DNA from: Bryum argenteum
Lineage: Eukaryota > Streptophyta > Bryopsida > Bryales > Bryaceae
DNA length: 64,000 nucleotides
Direction: 5' to 3'
NCBI GenBank assembly: GCA_037043015.1
Contig: CM073327.1
Coordinates: 2,586,727 to 2,650,726 of the forward strand
Position numbers and translations under genes: made by a program. Under the pieces are notes generated by a model, which was not told the origin of the DNA, ran no database searches, and saw nothing but the letters and a program-made list of their open reading frames with translations. Positions 12,240-23,827 of this stretch are shown one piece after another (the first letter of the stretch is position 1; every line of letters starts with the position of its first letter).

Positions 12240-12500
12240 CTCAGATGCGACAAGCAAATATTTGTGAAAATGGTACCTCATACCTGAAAAGAAGTTGGAA
12301 ATGTTTAAAGAAAAAACTGTTCGAAGAGAAGCAGTTTGATTACTTGCTGAAATGGGCCGATAGAGTACATTTTCCAACTCAAGCTGTGAAGATAATTTCC
12401 TTGCGCCGAATAATGTTGACAACAACTTGGAGATCCGTGGTGTTTATCTCTCCAGGCTTTGCTCCGTGTTAGAGCTCATCGCTCACCTCTTCATAGTCTT
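12240..12500 (+). pseudogene. Diverged duplicate of 11110-11340
   Basis: This shares GGTACCTCATACCTGA, the GAAGCAGTT...TGCTGAAA run and ATCCGTGGTG with the upstream copy, offset by about 1140 bp. It has no intact frame. The origin is probably the same former receptor-like gene, but no domain is readable in this copy. Confidence 0.45.
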
Positions 12501-13107
12501 CCGCCCCCACCTTCTGTCGAAATTGCTTATTCTTACTTCTATCGTAGAGCATACAAGCCCTTTTTTTCTTTCATTGCATAACAGTACCGTACTTGAACCT
12601 GTGTGTTGCCGATTAAGGTGATATATGTAGTTTGAGCACCAAAGGATAACTTTTTCGGCTTCGACCAAAAATTATCCTGCAAGTTTTCAGCATGAAGTCC
12701 TCCTGTACATGTTGTCCATCGTCGTCTTCAGCAAGAAGCCAGTACTATTGACGCTCTCCACCGCTCACCACCACAGTTCTATATCAGCAATAGAAAGCGG
12801 CCATGTGCGATTTGCCAATATAATTCAGATTTGTAGAGAATCTTCACGATCATGCTGAGTTTATAAGAGAAGTAAATATGATAAATGTTGAATACAAGAA
12901 ATACCTTACGTAAGCTCCCTTAAGACTGAATTTTCAAATTTCCTTTACATTGGGCAATATGGTTTTAAGATATATACCTGAATTTTCAGCATATTCATTA
13001 TAGAAATTGATCATTCAGAAACTCAATTCTATTTAGTCAATCATCATGTTAACGTTAGTAGGATATCGCGCAATATCAACAGTATGGAAAAGCAATCACA
13101 CACCAAA

Positions 13108-13169
13108 CCGGATGTGACGACATGTAGGAAGTGACAATCCGGATGTGACGACGTGTAGGAAGTGACTAA
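13108..13169. repeat. 31-bp tandem duplication
   Basis: Two copies of CCGGATGTGACGACATGTAG-like sequence at 13108 and 13139. Confidence 0.9.
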
Positions 13170-13377
13170 GTGACAAAGTGTCGAAGCCATTGCCTCTACT
13201 CCTGTCTCGATGCAGTTGATATTTCTGTGTAATCCATTGTAGAACTTATCTTACTGTCAAGCAAAGGGAAAGTCAGAGCTTGATTGGGCAACCACTTCTA
13301 AATGCAAATATGTAGATTCAAGCATTGGAAGCTTGAATGCCTGAGAAGTGTGTGGATGGTGCAGACGGAATGGTCGC

Positions 13378-13760
13378 TAGGCTGTTGAGCATGGCGGAGT
13401 CGTGGGGTCGGACGTATCCCACATATGGGGGTCCGACCCTTGCGTGCACTCGGGGAATGTGACTTGCGACTCAAGACGCGTTGCGTCAGAGGCTTGTAAT
13501 TCTTTCACCCATCTCTCATGCGCTCTTCACATTCTCTCATGCAATCGAGCAATAGTTAGTCAATTACAGTTGTTTAAAATTTCGTTAAGGTGCAGGAACT
13601 TGACGTCGTCGCAGTTGACTGGCTCCATGTCGCCAGCAATCGGGCAACTCACTTCTTTTCTTGAAAATGGATCTCAGCAACGGACCCTTCCCTTCCGAAT
13701 TGGCCCCTCTCCGAAACCTGCAAGCCCTGTATGTCCTGCACGCCCTAGAATCCTATCAGT
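13378..13760 (+). pseudogene. LRR receptor ectodomain remnant
   Basis: Translation gives GSDPCVHSGNVTCDS near 13425-13480, which looks like the cysteine-bearing N-terminal cap of a plant LRR receptor. It is followed at 13590-13660 by NLTSSQLTGSMSPAIGQLTS, an LRR repeat. The next repeat is readable only in another frame (SELAPLRNLQALYVL, 13700-13740), so at least one frameshift separates them. No signal peptide, membrane span or kinase follows. It resembles the LRR-VIII type of plant receptor kinases. It is a broken gene piece rather than a short gene. Confidence 0.55.
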
Positions 13761-14272
13761 GCTGTCAGTAGATAAAATTCTCACGCTACGACTGGCTGCA
13801 GGTATGCATTCAACTCGCCGTTTGCGAACTCAAGATTCTAACTGACTTGTAATGAAACGATTCTCTCCCTCTCACTTTTTTGAATTATATCTTAACTCTA
13901 CAGAAACTTCAAATTAATACTATAAGTGACTCCATTTCCGCCACCAGTTTCCGAGGGACCTTACATTGAGCGCCATCGTCATCACATTTATGGGTTCTTT
14001 TGTGTCGAAACTGGAAAGGGAAGTTTACTTCAATACTTTGATGCTCTCTGCACAAGTTTCTTGGATATAATTTCATCCACTGGACCACGTTGGAATACAA
14101 GAATTTCAGCACTACTCGCAAGCTTGTACAGGTTGAGTGCAATCCACAAAGTTGATTGATAGGTCTCTGATTGAGGAGTTGATTGAGAGTCTTTTATTCT
14201 GGTAGGATGTTGAAATAGGTTTACAATAGTCAGACAAGTCAAACAAAAATTAACAGTCAAGGCAAATATCCA
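13761..14272. other. Intergenic after LRR remnants
   Basis: Open frames of about 77 codons overlap on both strands at 13909-14260, with no recognisable domain. They are probably further decayed exon sequence. Confidence 0.35.
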
Positions 14273-14949
14273 TTAACTCCTGAAGTCGAAATGCCTCAAA
14301 ATTGCAAAAAATTCTCAAGATTGCCTTCTTTCAATGCAAGGTGAATATTTTTAACTTATTGATGTATCTTTGAGAATATAACCGTAAGGTCTTGTACTTA
14401 ACTTGTATGTGTGTATGTATGTTAAATCTTAAAATTAGATTCTTTACCAATTGTGAGATCCTAATGCTCAAAGTTGAAAAGATAGATTTCTCACATGGAG
14501 GTCTGCTGAAATTCAACTACAAAGGCCCCTCTTTGACACTAATAATAGCATGTGAAGAATAATTGGATTGTAGATCCGAATGGTGAGATCATGCTTGAGA
14601 ACCTCCGTTGCATGTACAAAAACAAAAGTTGAAAAAAAGTAAGAGCTCAATTTTTGATGATCTTTTGAGGTTTTGCAATTTAATTGATTTTAGTCAGATG
14701 TTGAGAATACCTGAGCTTATACCAGTTTGGGCAGTTTTGGGTAGATTTTGAATACTATTCTCAAAATCTGACTGCAAATACCTCCTGAAGTATAAGGAAT
14801 TTCAAAGCACGAAATGACTCCTTGAAAAGGTATGGGAAATGTCTACAATGTGCCAAGGTAGCAACTTCACACAATTTAAATTTAGTAACCTAGAGCCTGA
14901 CCAAAGTCAAATCAACCCTAGTCTCGCTTTTTTTGAGTTTAGGGGTTAA
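14273..14949 (+). mobile_element. TTAA-family D element, copy 2
   Basis: A 677-bp element running from TTAACTCCTGAAG to TTTAGGGGTTAA. The boxes CGTAAGGTC (14383) and GTGAGATC (14453) are exactly 70 bp apart. Its 14480-14560 segment matches 4190-4260 and 31515-31590. It is non-coding. Confidence 0.85.
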
Positions 14950-16772
14950 TACTTTACACAAATGGCCTACCAAGTCTCGTTTTAGTAAAATAAATTAATG
15001 AAATATCACTTAAAGAGAGAGGTCAAATTGTACCTTGCTTTGCATGTGGAATTGTATAACTCAATATACTATATATCATCAAAAAACAACAGAGGGGTTT
15101 GCAACTGTACAAACGTTGCTTTCATATATACTTTGCCAAAGTCTAACAACGTTTTGGAACTTGCTTCAGAAACGTTCTCATGAAAATTAACATTATCAAA
15201 TCACCAAACAAAGTTATTTATAATTTAGAATATTTAAGTGCACAAACAATCCGGAGATTGTAGCAAATTTGGCATGAATATCAAAATCTTGATGAGCATC
15301 ACAAGTTCACAATCTTTCTCTCAAAAGAATTTATTTGTCCCTCTCAGATGAAAATGTGATTGCATGTGATCATTGTCCCTTTAAGACCTTTCAAATGCTA
15401 CATTGTTTTTGCAAAAATTTTGTAAGAAATTAGGGATTTCATCAAAAGGTGGATGTCTTTTGATGCCTTTGCCTTTGCTCTTAGTGGCATGTCAATTCTT
15501 TTCAATAGAATCCTCTACCTCCCCTTTAACATTCAAAATGCAATGTCCACCGCCAGTGTTATGTTTCATTGAATGAAATGGAGTTTATGGCGAGCGGTTG
15601 ATCTGTACACCACAAATAAATCTTTGAGAATCCACAAGTAATAGTAACGTTTTGCCATTGCTTGTATCTTATCAAGTCATTGTGCCAAAATCACTTTACA
15701 CCAGTTCAGAGCTTGGTATTCGAGTGCAAATACACAAATGATTCAAACAAAAACTCAACAAAAACTCAACAAAACTGTTAGACATGCTATATGGATATGT
15801 GTGTAAGACTAATGTTAGTAGGTGTAAGAGGATCGAAGTACCTGTTGGAGTGTCATTATGTGAGGTCTCATCAAACAAGGTCTCATCATCTGACATCTCA
15901 TGATCGGCTGAGATATCAAATGGAATTGCCTCTGAAAAAGTACACTTCTAGTCCACTTGTCATGTTGACAGAGATAGGTGGTGAAAAACAAAACTGTGAG
16001 AGAAAAGAACAAATACCCATTATTTTGTTTCTCTTGGTGAAAATGTATATTCATCGTTTGAAATACAACATATCTTAGCAAGGTTGCTTGCAAGAAAGTA
16101 CTCAACTCCATATTGCCATAAGATTTAGGTTAGTTTACTTGAATGCAATATTGGTACATTTCAAAACATGAAGGCCCACGGTTACTAAGTAATGCCTCCG
16201 TTGGTCTTACTCTTTGCTTACAAATATAAATGAAAACTTGAAATGCACTCCACTGAATAATATAGCTCCAAATGCAAATTGTGCTTTTTGTTGAGTTTTT
16301 GTTTTCTAGATTAACACCTAGTTAGGTCTTTCTATCACGATTCTAACATAACAATCATGTAATGACTAAACTTAGGCATTTGTTATAGAAATTATCTATT
16401 GAGTTTTGGATTTTATTGGTTTCTCTTGCGCGGGTTTTTATTGTAGAAAGGAATGAGGAAGTGTTAGTAGAGATTCACAGACATCCACAAAGTCTGCCTA
16501 TTGTTTATTAAACATTCAAGGAATTTATAGCTACTTGCGTTTTACATCTCTTTTCAGAACCTACATAATCTTGACAAGTGAATTATAAAAGAAAGAGAAA
16601 ATGGGCACTTGTTTTAAATTAAAGATGAATCATGAAAGCAGATAAGTACAAAGACTTACTTGGAGATTTAAAAGTTGACATGATGGAGAGCTTGAGAAGT
16701 AGCGCAAGATTCAAGCCAGAGTTGTAAAACTACTCCTCCTAGAAAACTTAAGATGCGACAGAGTAAAGAAAT
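14950..16772. other. Intergenic; possible decayed retroelement piece
   Basis: No intact gene. On the minus strand, 15690-16110 can be read in interrupted fashion as an acidic linker-like peptide (DISADHEMSDDETLFDE), which could be an old copia-type remnant. No catalytic motif supports this. Confidence 0.25.
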
Positions 16773-16827
16773 CAATAATAATAATAATAATAATAATAAT
16801 ACCAACAATAATAATAATAATAATAAC

Positions 16828-16880
<53 letters not shown>
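16773..16880. repeat. (TAA)n microsatellite
   Basis: About 108 bp of TAA units with a few CAA interruptions. It reads as poly-leucine on the minus strand, which is not a gene. Confidence 0.97.
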
Positions 16881-16881
<1 letters not shown>

Positions 16882-17365
16882 CCCTCAAAAGCATAAACCC
16901 TATAGGCCGTCAAAGCAAATACCCTAAAGGCCCTCTTTCCAAGTTATCTTCGACAACCAAAAAACCTCTGTAGAATTCCTTTGACGCATGCGGTTGATGT
17001 AAGCTATATAGTGAAAACCTCCATAGAATGTCTTTGATGCATAGATGATGTAAGCTATATAGTCTCTTATACCCTGGTATTTGCCTCTTCTTAAGCGGAA
17101 AATATGTTGCATGACTTGGCAAGCCTTTGATTACATGTAAGGCTCCCTACCCCACCTTTCAAGTAACCCAAATTTACACAACATATGCTTGGAAAGTACA
17201 ACTAATTACTACCAAAAGACCATGTGCACAAGGGACAAATGACAACAACTAAGGGAGGCTTTACATGTAAAAATCAAGCCATTCGTAGGGCCTCAGGATA
17301 GGCAAATTCCTCTCATATAATTACTTCATTGAAAAAATATTTTAAATGACTCAATCACATTGGAT
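16881..17365. other. Intergenic
   Basis: Includes a local duplication of GATGTAAGCTATATAGT near 16994 and 17047. No gene. Confidence 0.45.
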
Positions 17366-17826
17366 CAGGGATGTCACGGCGTCCGGACGTCCGGACATCT
17401 GCACGGGGTTAAGGGAGCGTCCGTGACTTAGAGATTTTAGACATTTTACTTAAGGGGCCTCTAGGATGACGGTCGGCCCGAGCGACCGGCCCCCAGAATG
17501 GCCGTCAACCCGGGCGACCGGCCTCTGCCTTGAGCACGGGCAACCGGCCTGTCGACCGGTAGCCCAATAGCCGTCCGATCGATTGCCGCAGCCTCCTACC
17601 GTTGAATACTTGAATCTATCGCGGCCAACCGGTCAGACGGCCCAACCGGAATTTAAGGAAAAAAATTTTAAAAAAAAATTTTAAATTTTTTTTAAAAAAA
17701 AAAAAATTAAAAAAAAAAAAAAAAAAAAAAAAATCGCTGACGGCCTGGCCGACCGAGGCCGCCCCGGTGACAGCCGACCGATCGGTCGGCCCAACCGATC
17801 AGACAGAGCAACCGGATTCCAATTTT

Positions 17827-17865
<39 letters not shown>

Positions 17866-17985
17866 TAATTTTTAACCCGGACGGCGTGGGCGTCCGAAGC
17901 CGCCTTGGTGGGGAGCTAAGGATGGCGGCCACTCCTCTTAACCCTAACCCTATTCTAATTTATTTCAACAACCATTTTGAATTTC

Positions 17986-18241
17986 TTAACAACTCCCCCC
18001 CTAAAGTTTTTCAAGATCCAGATTGCACTATTTGGGGTTCCCGCCCAAATAAGATTCTCCTTGCTTTGAGCATTACGATCTCCCTAATGGAAAAGAATCA
18101 ACGGTTTAAATTTTACAAGTGACTAAAAACTCAAGTGAACTTTAAGATCCTACGGTTGGATCTTCTAAACATTGTTTCAAATGAGGCTTTATAAGCATGG
18201 AGAATTTACACAATTTCGCATCAAGGATATCTAGGGATTAA
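17986..18241 (+). mobile_element. TTAA-family A MITE nested in the hAT element
   Basis: A degenerate copy of about 256 bp from TTAACAACTCCCC to CTAGGGATTAA. The boxes GATCTCCC (ending 18084) and ATCCTACG (ending 18154) keep the 70-bp spacing although the ends have decayed. Confidence 0.7.
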
Positions 18242-19359
18242 GATCTCTTTATTTTATCTATAAATTATAACCATACTTAAGTTACTTTTGCGAATTGATT
18301 GATGATTCATTTAATCTTATTATCATGGTCCGGAAGATGTTACTTCATAATACGTATGGCATGTTGATGTTTAACAACTAAAAAAAGAAAATATGATGAC
18401 GTTCATGTGTTTTCTAGTTTACATTATGTATGTTTCTTCAATGTCCAAATTGCAAACTTTAGGAACAAGTCTAATGTCTTAATTCACTGTGAAGGGCATT
18501 TGGTATTTTGGGGATGTAAGTTCTTAGTGTCATTTGCCAAAAACACATAGCATCATAAGGGTCAAATAAGATTAAATAAAAAATCTTTACTTGAGGATAA
18601 GAAGACGCTTCCACAAAGATTACTTTTATTCAGTACAAATTTTATTGACATATAAATCAAATGGAGTTAATATCACCAAATCAAATCTTAAAATGATATA
18701 TCATTGTATATTTGATCATGTAGTATTATGAATTGCTATAATAAGATATTGAAGATACATTACTTTCTACAAAAATCAAAAATAATATACGCCATAAACG
18801 TGGACATGACTCATATTTATTCAGGAGTTATGAACATCTACCAAGATCAATTAAACGAAAAATCTATATTTACACATTACCACTACGTAACTTGTTAAAT
18901 GGTTAGGAGAGTCTTATAGAAATATAATCTTCATACTCGCACATACACTTGAAAGACAAATATTAGCACATACTACTTTGTACCCATGTACTTCTCAATT
19001 TGGGTTGCATGAATTTGTATTGCAAGTTTTAAGTTATATGTCTTTTTACTTCACATATTTATATATTTATATGATGCTAATAGCCTTTCAATATAGTACA
19101 TGATTGGATATTCACTCTAAACGCTCAACCACTAAAGGCCCAATCAACCATTTTGTACTCTATTCCGAATTTTGACAAGATGTATCTGATTTAAAAAGGA
19201 TTCTTGTTGGACTTATTTTTTACCTTCGAGGTGTAAGATGGGTTGAGGATTTCAATTATAACAATTTAATCTAAGCAATAAGGTTTTTATATTGTCTTTG
19301 GGGAGAAAGTTCACAAGAGTTAGAAAACTCACATTTCCTAACACATTTATTCCTTCAAA

Positions 19360-19373
19360 CCCCCCCCCCCCCC
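19360..19373. repeat. Poly(C) run
   Basis: Run of about 14 C inside the hAT element. A second such run lies at about 20365-20378. Confidence 0.85.
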
Positions 19374-20050
19374 TAGCCTTTAGGGGTTAAATAAACAACC
19401 ACCCATTTGGATTCAAATAAAATTTGCTTAGATACTTAAATACGTAAATGGTTAGCAACTATAATATTTTTCATTATCATAAGTCAATGTGAATATATTG
19501 CATATTTTATCAAAGCATGACATTGTACCCCTAAAGAATTCCAAGTGATTCATGGATAGTTAAGATTCATATGAACAATGAGGGGTTATTTATAATAAGT
19601 TCTATTTTTCATGTGTGTCCAAGCCCATAAAATCTTTTGAGTAAAACATTCCCTTCTATGAAACTAAAATCTTCCCGACATTCCCTTGACAAATCGGCAT
19701 GTGGATTAATGCCCTGATTTAGGTTGTAGGTACAATGTCACGTACCTAAAAATAGAAATTTTTTAAATGCAAGCAAGAGGAGGAAGAAGAAGTGAGAAGT
19801 GGAGAGATGAGGGAGTGTTGGTGAGTGAGAGAGGAAGAGAGGAGCGCAAGACACCGACTGGGATGTCGACCGGTCGCTAAAAAAATAAAATAAAATAAAA
19901 TAAAATCTAAAATTGGAATCCGATCGCTCCGTCTAATCGGTCGGCCAGGCCATCAGCGTTTTTTTTTTTTTTTTTTTTTTCTTTCTCGAATTCCGGTCGG
20001 GCCGTGTGACCGGTCGACCGCCAACCGCTCAGACGGCCAGGCCATCAGCC

Positions 20051-20092
<42 letters not shown>

Positions 20093-20432
20093 CCCTTAAA
20101 ATCCGGTCGGGTTGTCCGACCGGTCGACCGGTGACCGCTCAGACCGCGTCCGACCGTTTGGTCGGCCGTTATCGATCTGACGGTTGTGGACCTTTGAATC
20201 AAATCTCATGGTCACCACAACCTTCGGTCACCTCGACCGGGGGCCGGTTGGAGCGAATTTTCTCGGTCGCTCTAAAGAAGATCAGATTTGAACGGCTTAA
20301 ATGCAAGCTCCAAAAAGATTTAATGGTTGAAAATTTTATTTTTGTCGTAGTAATTCCAATTTACCCCCCCCCCCCCCGGCGGACGTCCGTCCGACCAAAA
20401 GAACATAAAAAACGTCCATATTGACATCCCTG

Positions 20433-20689
20433 CATTCGATGAACTTGTTCATCCTTAAGCTCCAAAACCATTGAAGCTCAATAGAGGAAGAGAATGATGA
20501 CAAAACAATCAAAAGCTTACAAATAGTAGAGCAATGAATGCTTGAATGAGATCCTTACTCATTCTAAGCAGTTACTTATATATCCAAGTGAAGACACTAG
20601 CTACAATAAAGATAAAGATAAGGTTTGAGTGAAAAAAATCACTCCACAAGAGGATAGACCACTAGAGGACCTTCTCTCTCTCTACATGC
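20433..20689. other. Intergenic
   Basis: Nothing recognised beyond the hAT target duplication at 20433-20440. Confidence 0.4.
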
Positions 20690-20975
20690 TCAAAATGGTA
20701 CATTTTCTTTAATATCATGCACGATAATATCACTTAATTTTTTCCTAATTATCAAAAGTTTTGAAGATTGTGGACTTCAAAGAGCAAAGCCGTGGTCAAT
20801 GTTTTTTATAGCTTTCCAAAACATTGTTGTTTCGTAAACAATTGTTGAGATATATTTGGCCTGTGATGGAGTTGTAAGGTCAATGACGACAAAAACCTAT
20901 GTCATTTACAACTTTTTGGATACCTTCAAACGTGTCATTTTGCAGTAATAACGCCATTTTAATGTAATTGAGGTT
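20690..20975. mobile_element. Degenerate relative of the 10148-10402 MITE
   Basis: Shares AATATCACTTA-like runs and a right end CGCCATTTTAATGTAATTGA, which corresponds to the inverted terminus at 10380-10400. The left terminus is lost. Confidence 0.55.
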
Positions 20976-22299
20976 ACTTGGCTCACAAATCTCAATCAAA
21001 TGAGAATCTTTCCTATCTTCAAGAAAAAGACAAAGTCACTCTTACTTTCCTTGAGATACAACGATGTATACGTAATAAGTGATAATCTTCACAATATTAT
21101 GTAAGTTTACTTGAGATACATTAATTACCTCCATTTTTGAGATTATACTACTTATCTATACACCTTCTCAATCAATGAAGTTATGTGCAATATATGTAAG
21201 TTGATGCTAAAATAACGACTGCAACGTGACAATGTTATGCACGAAAAGAAATAAAGCACATTAAGGTCCACCACAACCAAGGTGGTAACCTCTCTGTAAC
21301 TCATGTCTCTTCATTATTTTACATTGCCAAAGCCTTCTCTCAAAACCTCAATTGCGTCAAAGTAGCATTTATACACCAAAATAGCACGTTTGAGAGTGTT
21401 CACAAAGGCGCAAATAACATAGGTTTTTGAACTTTTGTAGGTACTTTATTCTTGAACCATTGACGGAAAATATTTGTCAAGAGCCATAAGTAATTTACGT
21501 AAGATTAGTGTATTCTAGAACGTTTCTCCATACTTGAAATGGTTTCAGACCTTTCAAAACGTTTTTGCAACAGTTTGAGAACAAGAAATGCAAGTGTAAG
21601 TCAAGCTTAAAAATTTGAGCGAAAGTGATCCTATCACGAGACCCTATCACACCTTGTTACTACACAACCAACCTATATAACAAGTAACTATATCACGAAG
21701 TGTCTCTGTGGAGATCTTCTCTCAGTCCATTAACAACTCATTTTTGTTACTCTAGCTTGTTGATATTACAATACACATATGAAACAACTTTTGATCATGT
21801 ACCGTTTTTTTATGTAGTAGGTCGTTGATGACATTACTTTCTTTTTGTTTATTGTTAAAGTTGTAGCATAGTCAGGGCCTTTTCAACAACCTAGTCAAAA
21901 GGACTCGCTAAAGGGATGAGGGATTGTTAAATGTAGCACCCCTTCGAATCCACACCCTGACCCAATGAACTAATTAAATTACCTTGTTATATTTTGCTTT
22001 TCACCATAGTTTGACAAAAATTAAAAAGTACAAGTTTTTAATTGGAAAGTTTTGAGCGCGCCCCTAAACTCCTAAAGGCTGCAAGTCGTATAGCAAGTCC
22101 GTTGGAAATGGAAATACATTTGCCTCGACGCTAGATGTAGCAAGTGTTGTCCCTTTAGCCAATCCAGTGGAAATGCTCTTAGGATGGAACAACCATATTG
22201 TGGACATTATGCATAAAACATCTCTACTCCGATGATTTTCTTGTCCCCACAATGAGGATTTGTTAGCAGCCTCACTAGTTATCGCTACTTCGGCGAATT
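20976..22299. other. Intergenic
   Basis: AT-rich with no gene supported. A short minus-strand frame at 22064-22252 has no recognisable domain. Confidence 0.4.
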
Positions 22300-23139
22300 G
22301 TGCTTCATCGATCGAGCTGCTCGATCATGTCTGAACACAAGCTCCGAAACTCGTCATCCGCATGTGACCATTCGAATCATAGTAGTCTACTAACATACGG
22401 TGAGCTGATGACATACTTGTGACTTTGAAGAATCATGAGCGATCAAAGCGGCGTCGGTATCGACATTCGCCGGATTGCGCTTTGAAGGTCCGGCGATCGA
22501 GCTGTCCATGCATGCCCCTGTTGATAACTCTCCTTCACTCTACCGGCCGACCATTCTTATTCCGTCACCGAACTGGCCATCTTGCTTCGCCCCCACGCAC
22601 AGTGAAACACAAATGATTTGCAGTGGAAGTGATCTAACGGTGAACGGTTTGATTCATAACGACGGGGAGCATGTGGAAACTTGCAACAGGCTGTACATAA
22701 CTTGGTAAGAGAAAGGACTTCCCTTTACACAAAATCTAATTGCATGTTTCACCTTTTTACTCCTGAATCAACGGCCATTTCGCTATCTTCTGTATCGCAG
22801 ACGACATTATCTCAAAAAATCACAAAATCCAAATGCTCTTAAAACGGCAATTGTTCTAGTAGAATGATTCTTTCAGGAAGAGAGAGAACTCGTACATGTG
22901 GAATTTGGGCCATTTAGGTCAAAAGTGAGTGAGGTTACAATGTCTGAGGAGTGTTATCTTCAAACATTGGAATGAAGTGATGATATTCCAAATGATACAC
23001 TGCATAGCAAGATGGAACTTAGAATATTGCCATGTTGACGAAATTTCCTATGTAAGGATTATTCATAAGCTGTTGAAGAACGTGAGGATGGTCGAAGACA
23101 CCCACACCAACTCATGATGAGACTTATAAATTGTTTGGA

Positions 23140-23270
23140 ATGAACTAGATAATGTTTGTGGAGTGTGCCATTACAGTGTATAATTGACCTCTTTGAGCTG
23201 CGGTAGCAATGAGACAATACTAGGTCAATTACTCACCGTAATGGCACACTCCATAAACATTCTTGTTCAT
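23140..23270. other. 131-nt imperfect hairpin, possible miRNA precursor or tiny MITE
   Basis: Arm 23140-23190 pairs with 23222-23270 around a 31-nt loop. The best-paired stretch is GTGGAGTGTGCCATTAC against GTAATGGCACACTCCAT, and outer pairing continues to ATGAAC/GTTCAT with small bulges. Length, loop size and isolated mismatches fit a plant miRNA precursor. A small MITE is the main alternative, though no target duplication is obvious. Transcription is not shown by the sequence. Confidence 0.5.
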
Positions 23271-23661
23271 AACCAGCCACGAGTGGAAATCAGGACGGTG
23301 ATTGTTGAACTATGAGAGCGAATGTATAGTTAATCAATTCCAATCTCACATGACTATGTGCCAATTAGATCTTGTGATTGAAAGGATTAGATCAAGCTTT
23401 AGGATTCTCAAGGTAGCTATGTAGACAATGATAAATAATTAGAATTCAGTTTGAGATGAAATTGTCCTTGAAAACTCTCAATATATTAATGGAAGTCAGA
23501 TCCTGAGGAAGCAGATTACAGCTGATAATGATGCTGCTGAGAGCCAATCTCTTTAGCAATCACCACGTCGTCGAGATTTCCACTCGTGGTCGTTACAACA
23601 CGCGGAGTCGTTGGATTCAGCTGCTCACTCTTGCTACGACTCTTGCTACGAGTTACATAGC

Positions 23662-23827
23662 TTAATGAAGCTCTTCTTCCACTTCACCTTTTACTGAAAA
23701 ACTCACCATCAGTCTTCTTTCCTGTTGAGCCATTTTCCATAACTTGATGAAGCTCCTCTTCCACTTCACTTTTTACTGAAGAATTCACCATCATTCTTCC
23801 TTCCTGTTGAGCCATTTTCCATAAGTT
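23662..23827. repeat. 82-bp tandem duplication
   Basis: Two copies starting TTAATGAAGCTCTTCTTCC and TTGATGAAGCTCCTCTTCC, each ending GAGCCATTTTCCATAA. A shorter doubled motif, GTGATCGTAGCGGCGGCCGT, lies just downstream at 23871 and 23906. Confidence 0.93.

Larger units (their letters stand above)
17366..20432. mobile_element. Non-autonomous hAT-like foldback element
   Basis: A 3067-bp element with inverted ends CAGGGATGTCA (17366-17376) and TGACATCCCTG (20422-20432), like the Ac/hAT terminus. It is flanked by an 8-bp target duplication, CATTGGAT (17358-17365) and CATTCGAT (20433-20440), with one mismatch; 8 bp is the hAT length. The outer 500-570 bp on each side are GC-rich, carry many CGACCGG-type words, and are imperfect inverted copies of one another: CTGACGGCCTGGCCGACC on the left pairs with GGTCGGCCAGGCCATCAG-like sequence on the right. 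Each arm is punctuated by long A or T runs. The centre is AT-rich, contains a TTAA-family MITE (17986-18241), and has no transposase frame. Confidence 0.85.

Noticed and set aside
15690-16110. Copia-type retrotransposon polyprotein
   Set aside because: Only an acidic linker-like stretch is readable; no protease, integrase or polymerase motif found.
16668-16913. Minus-strand frame rich in leucine
   Set aside because: It is a translation of the (TAA)n microsatellite.
17937-17952. Telomere-like CCCTAAC repeats
   Set aside because: Only about two units; not an interstitial telomere array.
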